Source of the DNA: Pyronema omphalodes
Lineage: Eukaryota > Ascomycota > Pezizomycetes > Pezizales > Pyronemataceae
Length of the DNA stretch: 64,000 nt
NCBI GenBank assembly: GCA_024516155.1
Contig: JAJJXM010000069.1
Location: 237,939-301,938 of the forward strand
Direction of reading: 5' to 3'
The position numbers and the translations under genes were made by a program. Below, one piece after another: positions 9,613-19,757 of the stretch. Position 1 is the first letter of the stretch. Every line of letters begins with the position of its first letter. The notes under the pieces were generated by a model. It was not told where the DNA came from. It saw nothing but the letters and a program-made list of their open reading frames with translations, and made no database searches.

Positions 9613-9788
9613 AGAACTCGTGAAAACTCTGATTTTGCGACAAAAGTCAACAAAAACAACGTAGAATTCCCTGAAGAATCAGAGAATAACGTAACATAGT
9701 GCTGCGAATCCGAATCCGATGAGAAAACCGGGGGTTGCGGTGCTCGTTGTTGAGAATGCAGGGGGGGGTCGCCGTTGCCGTGTGGTGT
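9613..9788 (-). mobile_element. Element C0, 5' UTR fragment
   Basis: This matches the 5' untranslated region of C1 (about 23490-23657) and C3. It includes the shared 5' terminal box on the minus strand (9745-9788: ACACCACACGGCAACGG, then a C-run and TGCATTCTCAACAAC). The rest of C0 would lie left of D0, outside the window. The 5' end abuts an F-type RT fragment, so C0 probably inserted into LINE F3. Confidence 0.75.
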
Positions 9789-9910
9789 GGTATGAAACAG
9801 GTCTGTCCCCTTCCGCGACGACAATGATTTACCAGGCGTGTGTACAGTCGAGATCGGACTTTGGTTCAGAGATTTGGTCGACAAAACAGAGAGACCTTGC
9901 CCACGCCCCC
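9789..9910 (+). pseudogene. LINE F3 ORF2 fragment (RT thumb region), left piece
   Basis: It translates as YETGLSPSATTMIYQACVQS and continues with RSDFGSEIW, aligning with the region after the RT core in F1, A2 and D2. The last 14 bases (TTGCCCACGCCCCC, 9897-9910) recur at 49718-49731, where the same LINE resumes in register (AHAPQTQQNTALRRILNAF). This is the left flank of the 40-kb D1 insertion. Confidence 0.8.
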
Positions 9911-10091
9911 AACAACACCACCCAGCAAAGAGCGACCCCCCCCCTGCCTTTTCAACAACCACGCCGAAATGGCATGATTTTATCGCGGATTATTGTTCGG
10001 CAGCCCCGAATTACCTATTCGCAGCCTTTCCAAACCTGTCTCTGTCTGTTTCGTTGAGTTTTCATCGAAAAAGAGTTTTCGTACCCCTGAG
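9911..10091 (+). other. 5' UTR of LINE D1, with 5' terminal box
   Basis: The 5' box lies at 9915-9961 (ACACCACCCAGCAAAG, GA, C9, TGCCTTTTCAACAACC). The next 130 bp match D2 at 56716-56845. It is cut by G2 at the target duplication CTGAG (10087-10091), and the last 113 bp of UTR resume at 23929-24041. This region should hold the internal promoter of the LINE, but no specific element is recognised. Confidence 0.75.
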
Positions 10092-10285
10092 TGTCACAAC
10101 GCTCCCGTGACATGCTCCTGGCCTCCGCCGTCACCACCGCATGGCTATGGGTGGTTGCCATCACCCTAGCAACCTGCTACGCCATCATGAAGTGATAGGG
10201 ATAGGGTTATGGCAAGGGGCTGGGCCCCTTGCCGGGGATTTTCATATGTTAGGAGTTATTTATTATTTGAATTTATTTTAGGTAT

Positions 10286-10560
10286 CACGGCGGCTAGGAA
10301 GATGTTGGAATCTTTTACTTATCTCTTGTGGTATGTACTCTTTCTTTATTATTTGGAATCACGGCGGTTAGCCAGGTAGTTATCTCTTTTTGGTATGTAC
10401 TTTTTCTTTGTTATTTGGAATCACGGCGGTTAGCCAGGTAGTTATCTCTTTTGGTATGTACTCTTTCTTTGTTATTATTATTTGGAATTACGGCGGTTAG
10501 TTATCTTTGGTATGTATTGTTCCCTTGTTTTCTTATTTGGAATTGAGGCGGTTGGCAAAT
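10286..10560 (+). repeat. G2 U3 tandem array, unit about 62-68 bp
   Basis: Four to five imperfect units sharing ATCACGGCGGTTAGCCAGG and GGTATGTACT. The same array is at 21455-21678 in the 3' LTR. Tandem repeats in U3 often act as upstream activating sites, and that role is inferred here. Confidence 0.8.
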
Positions 10561-10661
10561 GGTGGGGGATGTTGGTCATGTATGTAGTTATCACGGCGGT
10601 TAGCATTGAGAGCATTCTCCGCAGGCGCAGAATGCTGAGTTACGAGTCATGAAGGAGCAAG

Positions 10662-10708
10662 TATAAGAGGAGGAAATTTGTATGTAGTTTATTTCTTCAC
10701 GCAATCAA
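10662..10708 (+). promoter_or_regulatory. G2 TATA box and self-primer sequence
   Basis: TATAAG starts at 10662, and ACGCAATCAA at 10699-10708 begins exactly 37 nt downstream. The latter is the reverse complement of 11080-11089 just inside the LTR. G3 has the same 10 bases at the same 37-nt spacing. This fits a transcript whose first bases prime reverse transcription. Confidence 0.7.
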
Positions 10709-11017
10709 GTTTCTATTTACTACAATCCTATCTACAAAAAGTTCCCTTGTGATATCCCCATCTCCCCGAAACTCACCTGTGATTTCCCAGCCAAACCCTT
10801 GCCCATACCGAACTTGCCAGCCTTACCTAAACCGTCGCCGCCCGAGGAAATTTGTATGTAGTTTATTTCTTCACGCAATCAAGTTTCTATTTACTACAAT
10901 CCTATCTACAAAAGTTCCCTTGTGATATCCCCATCTCTCCGAAACTCACCTGTGATTTCCCAGCCAAAACCCGTGCCCATTCCCAACTTACCAGCCTTAC
11001 CTAACCCACCACCGCCC
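10670..11017 (+). repeat. 174-bp tandem duplication in the G2 5' LTR
   Basis: The sequence from GAGGAAATTTG at 10670 recurs at 10844, including a second self-primer at 10873-10882 without its own TATA. The 3' LTR has one copy, so the duplication arose after insertion or during reverse transcription. Confidence 0.8.
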
Positions 11018-11079
11018 TCCTCGCCGCCGTAACCCCCGCGCTGCCTGTCGTCAGTAACCGTGGATACGGATTCTGATAT

Positions 11080-11089
11080 TTGATTGCGT
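11080..11089 (+). other. G2 putative self-priming primer-binding site
   Basis: TTGATTGCGT, one base after the 5' LTR, pairs with 10699-10708 over 10 bases. It is not a tRNA-type site. Confidence 0.65.
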
Positions 11090-11176
11090 CCTGTGTCCGA
11101 CACCCAACGCGGAACGAAGACCCAGAAAACCCAGAAAACCCAGAAGACCCAGCAAACCCAGAAGAAGGCGCACACA

Positions 11177-12236
11177 GTGGCGTCCTTTCAGCTAAAAGAG
11201 CTCGGAGAACATATCGAACAAGAACCGACCGGATCGGCAAGCCCAGTGACCCCCGAACAACCATCCAGACCACAGACCCCCGAATCACCCGAACTGCCCC
11301 ATACCCCTACCGACGACCCTGCGGAAATGGCGACCCCGGCAGGATCGGGACTTGTCACTCCGGTCACGATGACCCAGAAGCAGTTGAACCAGATCCTCAT
11401 CCAACTCCATCGCCCCACGACAAACAGTAACCCCAAGGTGGAAGACCCGGAGCTGCACTACGGGGAAAGAACCAAGCTGAGGGCATTCCTGACGCAATGC
11501 GAACTGAAGTTCAATTGTGAAGGGAATAGATTCGACACCGAACAGAAAAAGGTGAACTATGCGAGCTCCCGCTGTAGAGGTAACGCTTGGGCATGTATCG
11601 AGCCGTCCATCAAGGAGGGGAAAAGCGTATACACGACCTGGGAGGCCTTTAAGACCGCTGTCAGTAGGGCTTTCGGGGAAGCCGACTACAAAGAAGTAGC
11701 AAGAAGAAAGTTCAAGATCATCAGGCAGGGCGCGCGATCCGCCGCTGCATACTGGGCCGAATTTCAAAGGATCAAATCCGGCTTAACATATAATGACACA
11801 GACCTACATCGATCAATGCAGTGATGGACTAAACACAGACGTCCAACGACAGTTGGCACTCCTTGACGAACGACCAACGGATCTCATGGAATTCGCCAAC
11901 AAGGCCATAGCGTTAGACAAGCGACTATTCAATTTCCGAACCCTGAGGACCCGATATGAACCTCAATTCTCTCACCACCCCCATCTTAAGGGGCAGGGAC
12001 ACGACTCTCGACTCTCCGACCCCGAACCAATGGAATTAGATTCCACTCGCCGACCGAAACCAAGGGATAGGACGGAGGAGGATAGGCGGAAGCGGAATAA
12101 CGAATGTTTTAACTGTGGGAAGGTGGGACACTACGCTGCGAAGTGCCCAAGTAAGAAATTATTCAGAGCAGCGGAAACTACATTGGTAGAAGAGGGACTC
12201 GGTGAGACATCGGGAAAAGAGAGTCCCCAGGAATAA
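11177..12236 (+). pseudogene. gag: G2 Gag, frameshifted
   Basis: It is similar to G3 Gag throughout: FQLKELGE, YGERTKLRAFL, YASSRCRGNAW, FGEADYKEVARRKFK, the AEFQRIK segment and the zinc knuckle CFNCGKVGHYAAKC. The frame changes near 11795 (a one-base indel before TYIDQCSDGLN), which breaks the protein. There is no ATG upstream of the conserved N-terminal block. A GTG at 11177 with A at -3 and G at +4 aligns with a CTG at the same place in G3. An ATG at MATPAGSG lies further in. The frame is open upstream to a TTG at 11084 in the primer site. It ends at TAA 12234-12236, and protease follows in the -1 frame. Confidence 0.8.
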
Positions 12237-13484
12237 AAGGAAAAGGTGGATTCCTGGGGCAACTGTCGCCCACCAGTTCAACCACGGCAGGACCGGCGGA
12301 TAGAATCTCGAGTGTAGGACCATACGGAAGAAACGAAAAGATTATCCTGCGAGTAACATTAATCGGACGAAATAAGAAAGAGAACCACACAACGGCCATG
12401 ATCGACTGCGGGGCCACGGAGAATTTTATAGATCGAAAATATGTGAGACAGCAGGGATTGCCCTGCGCGAAAAAATTACCCCCACGAAAGGTTCTTGCTG
12501 TAGACGGACGGGAATTGGATGGGGGCCCAGTAACCCACCATGCCATGGTGACCATGGTGATCAACGACCATAGGGAAGATATTAGGCTCCACTGGATACC
12601 ATTGGCAACGCACCCATTATCCTGGGACTGCCTTGGTTGCGGAAACACAATCCCAGCATCCACTGGAAGGAGGGAAGGATTGTCTTCAACTCCGAAAAAT
12701 GCGGAAAGAACTGCCTTCCTACCTCACCCCATGCAACGAGCGTGTCGGAACGGGGGGCAGAAAAAGAATCTAATCGACGGATACATGAGGAAGCGGAGCA
12801 CGCCTATGGTATGGAAGGGCCGGAAGAGATGCTCCAGACGGATGAGGAAGATGAGCTTCGCATCCAAGAGATCTGGGGAGAAAGTGTAGAAGAGGATGAA
12901 GAAGGAGAAGAAGTGGAAGAGTCGGAGGACGAGGATATGGAAAGCGTACAGGGATCTAGGCGCGCGGAATCCACCGAGGTCGATCCCGACTCGCCTCAGT
13001 GTGCTTCGCGTCAACCCCCGCAAGCGCCAGCCAACCAGAAAGAACCGGGGAACTGGGAAACCGCTCGCGCCAAATCAATTGCTACTGCGCCAGCCAACCA
13101 GAAAGAACCGGGGAACTTGGAAACCGCTCCCGCCAAATCAATTGCCACTTCCGGGGAATTGGAACATGCGAGTACCATAATCCGAGCGGGGAAGAACAAA
13201 CATGACTCCCTGGAAGGAATAATACCACCAGAATATGCAGATTACCTCTCCATATTCAGGGAAAAAGAGGCGGTAGGGTTGCCTCCGCACCGACATCATG
13301 ACCACCGGATCCCCTTGATGGAAGGAAAGATTCCGCCGTCCGAACCCCTGCGAGCCCTCGATGAGGAACGCGTGGGAGTATTGAGGGATTACTTGGAAGA
13401 GAATGAAAGAAGGGGTTGGGTCCGACGGTCGACGTCTCCAGCGGGAGCCCCAATCCATTTCGTCAAGAAAAAGGAAGGTACCTT
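12233..13484 (+). pseudogene. pol: G2 protease and start of RT (left part)
   Basis: It is in the -1 frame after gag. The protease triad is in MIDCGATENFIDRKY (from 12398). A frameshift near 12600 moves the remaining protease (WLRKHNPSIHWKEGRI equivalent) into the frame used to 13484. The linker is acidic and contains two near-identical ANQKEPGN repeats (about 13031-13110). RT starts with HRHHDHRIPLMEGKIPP and SPAGAPIHFVKKKEG, then is cut by LINE A2 at the 14-bp target duplication AAGGAAGGTACCTT (13471-13484). Confidence 0.85.
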
Positions 13485-14115
13485 GTTTGTTTGTTGGTTT
13501 GTTTATTCATTACTCGTATGCAACCTTATTGGTTATGACGAGGGTACAGGTTTATAGTACATGGAAAGTCAAAAGCAAAAACAAAACAAAGTCCCGTCTC
13601 TACCTCCGCTGATCCTCCCTCAGGCTGTGATTTTGTGGTCCTGTCCCCACTATTACTTCGTTGGTCTTGTTGTCCAACCGCGTCTGCTGTTCCAGTGCCC
13701 TGTTCGCACAGAGGCCACCGCGCCGGGTGTCCTCTCTTTCCTCCACCCTTCCCCTCCCATGTTTTAGCCTTTTTTCCCGCCTTTATTTCCTCCACGAACA
13801 AAAAGAAAAAGATAACCTCCGCCGGCCCACTCTGCCCCTTCCCATCGCGCCTCTCTCTCCTCGTGCAATCCCGTATACCCCTTCCGCCCTTAAAAACCAA
13901 ACAAAAGAAAAGAAATGATCAAAGGAAAAACTCTCGTCGCGCAATCCCGTCCCCCCTTCCTTCCCCGGTCCCTTCTCCTTCCACTGTCTTCTCCTATCCT
14001 ACTCCGCCCGCGATAACAAAGGAAACAGAAAAGCAAAGAAAATGAGAAGGAATACATGAAGTCAAAAGAGAGCGACGAATCTACAACGCACGGAGAAGTC
14101 AAGCGGTGCTGCTTA
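13485..14115 (-). other. 3' UTR of LINE A2
   Basis: On the minus strand it holds the A-type UTR, the shared module (about 13681-13800), the hairpin AACC/AATAA/GGTT (13522-13534) and a tail of AAAC repeats next to the target duplication. Near 13820 it shows GGCCGGCGGAGGTT, where A1 has GGCCTGCG and then G1. No gene is seen. The ORFs here are low-complexity. Confidence 0.8.
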
Positions 14116-17100
14116 TTAGCTGTCAATGAAACGGGGGTGGTCTCGCCTGCGAGTCCTACTTAACCTGGCATGAGCCCATACCGAAGTAGCGACCTTTGTC
14201 GCGGAGATAAACGAAGAGAGAGCCTTTGTGCCGGATGGGGTGTAGAGGATGTTGTCCAAATTGATGCGGGAATTCCTGTGGAGTTTGAGATCCTGTCGAA
14301 GTGTTGTCCGGGCGTCCTGGTGGTCTGGGCAGCTGAGGAGCAGGTGCCGAGGGGTCTGAGGGGGGTGCAGCGGGCAGCTACAATGTCGCGAAGGGTTGGA
14401 GTCTGTCGGCGGGTGTGCCAGGCAGTCTAGAAAGTATCCGTGTCCTGTACGAAGGCCAAGGATCGCGGTAGAGAGCCACCGGGGGTTGTCGACGTAGATG
14501 GGATCCATGCGTCTCCGATGCGGGGCGGAGTATGTGTGTGGTCGGTCGGAGGAGGAGTACCAGTGCGTCCACTCGGCAACGGTCTTTTCGCGTGCTTTCT
14601 TGCGTAACCGGGTGAGCGTACTGGGTAGATTCGCACGGGGGAGGGATTCGGTGGCTTGTTTAGCCAGGCGGTCTGTGGCATCGCTGCCAGGTATGTCGGA
14701 GTGACCGGGGATCCGGTGGAGGGTGACTGTGACGTCGTGTTTTAGTAGGGCTTCAACTGTCTCGTGTATAGTGTGGGCTATTTCCTGGCCGGGGCCGCGT
14801 CGGAGGTGTGAGGGACGCTGGATCGCTGCTTTGTTGTCGCTAAAGATGTGTAGTCGACGGTTGTGGAGGTTGAGGCGAGCGATGTACTTCAAGCACGTTA
14901 AGAGGCATTCTTGAATTGCGCGCACCTCTGCATCGAACACTTCAGCTGTGTCTCCCGTAGGTACGATGGCGTTGATGGTGGTGGGTAGTCCGGAGGTGAT
15001 GGTGTATCCGGCACCGGTGCCAGACGCGGTCTGCGACCCGTCCGTGTAGGCGACGATGGCATTGCGGCGTTGTCTGAGGTTGTCGAGGAGTAGGAGGTGG
15101 TCGTGTGCTGTCTCGGGTTTCGGGGCTGTGGGGATGTCGACGGTTAAGAGGTTTTCGTCGGCGTCGAGCGGAACGGGGAGGGAGGTGTCTTCGACCGGTG
15201 CGTTGAGAGGGAGCCAAGGCGAGAGAGAGTGTAGAGCGCTGAGGAGGCGCGTGGGTTGTCGTGTGGTGTTGTGCCACGGGTGGTCGTACTCGTTTGCGAT
15301 CTCAATAGCGGCGGATTGTAAGCTCGGTATGGGGAAGGATGTGGGACACCGGCGTGCGATCGGATGTGTCGGAGGGAGAGTGAGGACGCGAAGTGCGTGT
15401 TGGCGTTGCTTGTGGTCCAGGCGTATCGGTACCGGAGGTAGCGCAGTCTCGTTATGGAGCGCCAGTGTGGGAGTCGAGTTGAAGGCATTGAGTATGCGGC
15501 GTAGGGCTGAATTTTGTTGGGTTTGTACTTTCGAGGCAAGGTCTCTCTGTCGTGTCCACCATATCTCCGCGCCAAAGTCCGCACGGGTTTGGACGCATGC
15601 CTGGAAAATTAGTCGGGTCGCGAGGGGAGACAAACCAGTTTCATATCTTGCTAATCGGCATAGCGTGTTGAGCGTTCTTTGTGCGGCGGCTGTTTTTCTA
15701 CGTACATGTGCTTTTAAGTTAAGGCGTCTGTCTAGGTACATACCAATCCATCGTACAACATCTTTTTCTCCTCCCTGCGTCCCAGGGCTCACTATCGTAC
15801 CGTTTGGTAGTTTCACTTTTTCGTTGTCTGTGATTGTATCTGACCTCGCCCAGTGGAAATGGAGGATTTCCGTCTTTGAGTCGTCAAAGGCCACAGCGTT
15901 GGAAGCTGCCCAAGTGAATGCTGTTTTGGTGACTTTTTCCAGGAGGCGTGCGTTTTCTTTCCGGGTTCGACTCTGTACAACGATTGCGACGTCATCCATG
16001 TAACTGGGGGTCCGCGCGAACGGGTGTTCCGGCATTAGTGCGTCGAAGAGCGGTCTTAAGTACAGGAGGAACAGGATCGGTGATGCTGGGGAACCCTGGG
16101 GGATTCCCGTTTTAATTGGGCGTTGGCGATCTGTTTGTCCGTCGAAGGATAGAGCGGTCGTCCTTTCGGCGAGGAAGGTTTCGCACCATGTTCGGATTTG
16201 TCGGGGGCAGCCTAGCTGGTGTAGTGTCTGCTGAAGGCGATCGGCGGAGACATTATCGAAATCTCCGCGTACGTCTAGGAAAAGTGCTGTGGTGATAAGT
16301 TTCTGGTGCTTACCCATTTTGATGTCGTGGACGAGTGCCATTGCGGCGTCGATGGCGGATCGCTTCGGGCGGCCTCGTATTTGGTCCGGGTGTAACAGTT
16401 CCCGGGTCTCCGCGAGTTGTCCGAGCCGAGTCGCCATCAATTTCTCTAACGTTTTTCCAAGGCAGTTCAGCAGGGCGATTGGGCGGTACGCCTTTGGATT
16501 TGTGTAGTCGGGTTTGTTAGGTTTTGGTATAATTACCGTCGTGGCCTGACTCCACCCGCAGGGATGGTACCCTACAGTGCCCAGCGTCGAGTATAGATTG
16601 GTCAGGTATGTGGGGACGGCGAGGTATACTTGGCGGAGACAGCCAAAGGTTATCCTGTCGGGTCCTGGGGCTTTCGAGGGGGAAGAGGTAAAGATGGCTT
16701 GTTTGACTTCCAACGGCGAGAAGGTCTGCCACGCTATCTCTCTGCGACAGGGGAGGGTGGATGGGGGGGGGTGGGGGAGGAGGTGGGGGGGAATAACATC
16801 TGAAATGCCTCTACTTTCCTGTCGAATGAACTGCAGAGTTCCTCCCTACCGTTGATTGTGGCGCGGATAGTTCGGAGTGAGTTGGGCACGGCGCGGGTTT
16901 GTGTATTTGAAGGCGCTCCATACGTCTGGTCCTTCTGCCTGTGCTAAATATTCTTTCCACATCGCATCCTTGGCATGTCTTATCTGTACGGTGATACATG
17001 TTTCGTAGGCGGCGGTAAATGGTGTGGTTAGTGTCTGAGCCTGTTGATTTCCACCTTCTTTTCGCGCGGGTCATATCCTTTCTGGCGGTGGTGACTTCCA

Positions 17101-18070
17101 CTGTCCACCAACGTTTCGATCGGGGGGTGACTTGTAGTACGGGGGTGGAGGCGCGGGCTGCATCGAGGATATGTTCTCTCGCGTGGACGTGCCCAGGCGT
17201 CGAGGTTTTCGGGTGTGGGGTTGGAGGCGTACTGACTCCACTGTGTTGTCGATGCGGAGATGGATGCTTGGAGGGTCGTGGAGAACAAGGTCCCAGTCTG
17301 TTTTCCGCCAGTTGAGACGTTCCGGTAGGGGGGGTAGGTTCTATGTCTGGGTGCATAGTTTGGATGTCGAAGCGAATTCACTTCGTGGTCCGACCCGGTG
17401 GCTAGTTCATCGTCTATGGCCCAGGTCCCTACCTCTTCCATCATGGCTGGCGAGGCCAGGGTCAAGTCTATAACGGAGGATCTAGTCCCCCGTTGGTAGT
17501 AGTGTGTCGGGGTGTCTGGGACGGAAACCAGTCTCCAGTTTTCCTGTTCTATTAGGTGTACCAGTTCAGCTGGCACGTTTGGGTGTGCGTGTTGTGGAGT
17601 TCCATAGAGCGTGGTGAGCGTTGAGGTCACCTGTTATAACGCATCTGCGGGGGAGGGAAAGGGGTGATAGGGAGCGGGGAATTGTGTAGGTTTGGGTTTC
17701 GGGGTCACGTTCGTTATAAATAGTTTAAGAGGAAAAACGCTGGGGATGAGATCTGTACCTACCTCGAGGACTTGGAGGTCCGGGTCTGTACATATGTCTG
17801 TGCGTTGTGATACTTTTAGGTAGGGGTTTGTGCGGTTGATAGTACGCCGCCGTCCTGTTGGAGGCTCTGTCACCGCGGGGGGGCAGGACCAACGTGAAGG
17901 CGGGGTGGGTGGTGGCGAAGGCGGGGTCAGTGATGTTGATTTCTTGTAGTAGGATGATGTCTGCTGTTGTGCAGGCGCTGTTTAGGAGGGAGTCGAGGGC
18001 TGGGACGTTGGCGGTTCATGTTATGGGAAATTATTCGGATTGTCGTTGCCAATGGGTTGTAATTAGACAT
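14116..18070 (-). pseudogene. LINE A2 ORF2: endonuclease broken, RT-RNase H intact
   Basis: The start ATG at 18070 overlaps the ORF1 stop by 8 nt. The AP-endonuclease part (18070 to about 17030) has several frameshifts. Pieces such as RTDICTDPDLQVLEVGTDLI, SVIDLTLASPAMM and GSDHEV are readable in different frames. From 16713 to 14116 the frame is open. RT has GIPQGSPASPILF and the catalytic YMDD (near 15997). RNase H has YTDGSQ, FDAEV, FSDNKAA and PGHSDI. The C-terminal knuckle is CSCPLHPP..HLLLSC. It ends HPRFIDS at 14116. The protein would nick DNA and copy its own RNA at the nick. Loss of the endonuclease makes this copy non-autonomous. Confidence 0.88.
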
Positions 18071-19757
18071 GTTGGATCATGTCGGTGTCTTTGTCTGTAG
18101 GGTTGGGTGAGGTAGAGGCGGCGGGTTGGGTTGCCTCTCTGGCTTCCTTGTGGATGCGGAGGCGAGTCGGGCATTGTTTGTGAAAGGCGGGATGGTCATG
18201 TTCGGGGGATGCCAGCCTCGACGCAGTTCCTGCATTCGTACTTGGTGTGTGAGCACGACTTACCGTTTCTCGTCGGGCATTCGGTAGCAGTTGTGGTTCT
18301 CCGTGGGGTGGTCTTTTCCACAGAGGGCGCAGATCGGTCCAGGGGGGTCCAGTGCAGGTTGCGTGGTGGTGGCCGTAGAGTTGGCACCGTCGACATTGAT
18401 CGGTTTTCCTCGCGGTGAAGTATTCGGTGACCCTTCGTGCTTCGAAGAGGACCAGTACCTTACGGCGTTTGAGGAGGGCCAACTCGTCGGGCGTGCGCAC
18501 CGCAATTACCACACTGGAGGCCGTCTTGCCAGCACGTTTTTCTGCCGTCGTCATGTACCGCGGGTTCTGGGCCAGGGTGACCGGGTTGTTGCTCCGTTCG
18601 ATTTCTTCTCGGAGGAGGCGCATTCCTTCCTCAGTGTCGGGGTAGATGTCTGTGGGGATGCCGTGGACGGCGAGTTTATACCATCGTTCGTTGATGTGGG
18701 GGTTGTCGAGGGAGGGGTGTACCGTTTGGGCAGCGCGTTGAATTGTTTCTAAGTGTGCGGTTAGCTCTTCGGTGGTGGTAGCAGGGTTCAGTGTCAAGAT
18801 GATATTTCCCGCTTGGTTTTTGCGGACCGTAGTGACTCCCATGTGAGAGGGGGCTTTGGCCTCTAGCAGTGCTTTGTTCACTGCGAAGCCCACTTCTACT
18901 CTCGTGTGGATCGGGAGGACACTGGGGTTGGGGCAGGGTAGGATGATTTCCTGGGGGCGGGTTCGGGGCTGTCGTTTGACGACGGGGCGAGTAGTGGCGG
19001 GTGTGGGGTTGGTGGGGAGGTTGGCTTTGAGGAGAGTTGTGGTCTTGGAGTGGTCTGCCCACGGCGCCGAGGGTGGGTTGGATGGGCGGGTTGCAGTCCG
19101 GGGTGCGTCGGGGGGGATGGCGATGTTGTTGTTGCGCAAGATTCCTTCGAGCAGGTGGCATCTCGCCATCAAATGGTGTACGTCGTTGGCGATGGGCATG
19201 GTGGCGGGTGCGGTGTCGGGGGCGGTCGGGGGGTTGTCAGCGAGGTGGTCGGTTCGGGGCTGGGTGATGGTTCGGTGTAGTTTGTCGATGCGCTTGGTTA
19301 CAGTTTCGAGGCGTTGGTTCATTGGGCGGAGGAGATCCTTGATGTTCGTCTTGATCAGTTCGGATAAGGTCGCGAGGTTGACGTCGGAAGCAGTTATTGC
19401 GTGCTGGCTGTCGTTGAGGTTCAGGTCAGAGTCGGATTCGGAGTCGGTGTCGGGTCAGCTGTCAGTGTCCATGGCGGTCGGCATTGTTTCGACGGGGGTC
19501 CCATCGAGGTTCACGGGGGTGTTTGTTTCCGGTCGAGTGGCATTTTTGCGGAGGAGGTCGAGGCCAAGTCTAGAGTAGGATTTTTTGGCGGGGCGTTTGG
19601 TGACTTTTCCGGTGACGGTCATTGATTTCTTAGAGGTGGCGATGGCGGAGGAGCCAGCGTGCGGGGCGTTGATTCGGGAAAGCTCGTCGGGGCTAAAAAT
19701 ATTCTCGGGTACCTGCATACGCGAGGGCGTGGCAGGGATGGGTGCGTTAGCGTCCAT
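18063..19757 (-). pseudogene. LINE A2 ORF1 (RNA-binding, zinc knuckles)
   Basis: The ATG at 19757 starts MDANAPIPATPSRMQVPENI. A TGA at 19457-19455 replaces the TGC Cys codon of F1 and F2, then the frame stays open to 18063. A middle domain includes the conserved block NERWYKLAVHGIPT. Two compensating frameshifts (about 18345 and 18205) scramble the knuckle region: DQCRRCQLYGHHHATCTG is intact, the next two knuckles are out of frame, and HKQCPTRLRIHKEA is back in frame. The N-terminal 125 codons are F-like and the rest is A-specific (junction at 19380). In this family ORF1p coats the RNA. Confidence 0.85.

Larger units (their letters stand above)
10092..11078 (+). repeat. G2 5' LTR
   Basis: 987 bp, TGTCAC...TGATA. 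The first 104 bp encode the C-terminal membrane segment of ORF3 (DMLLASAVTTAWLWVV..., stop 10193-10195). A perfect 10-bp inverted repeat with a 3-base loop follows at 10211-10233, then a tandem array, the TATA and the self-primer. It holds a 174-bp tandem duplication that is absent from the 3' LTR. Confidence 0.88.

Noticed and set aside
10286..10560. CRISPR-like repeat spacing in the G2 U3
   Set aside because: The units are contiguous, imperfect tandem repeats without unique spacers, in a eukaryotic LTR.
15056..16003. 315-codon + strand frame opposite LINE A2 RT
   Set aside because: It is an antisense shadow of a GC-rich coding frame. The opposite strand encodes clear RT motifs, including YMDD.
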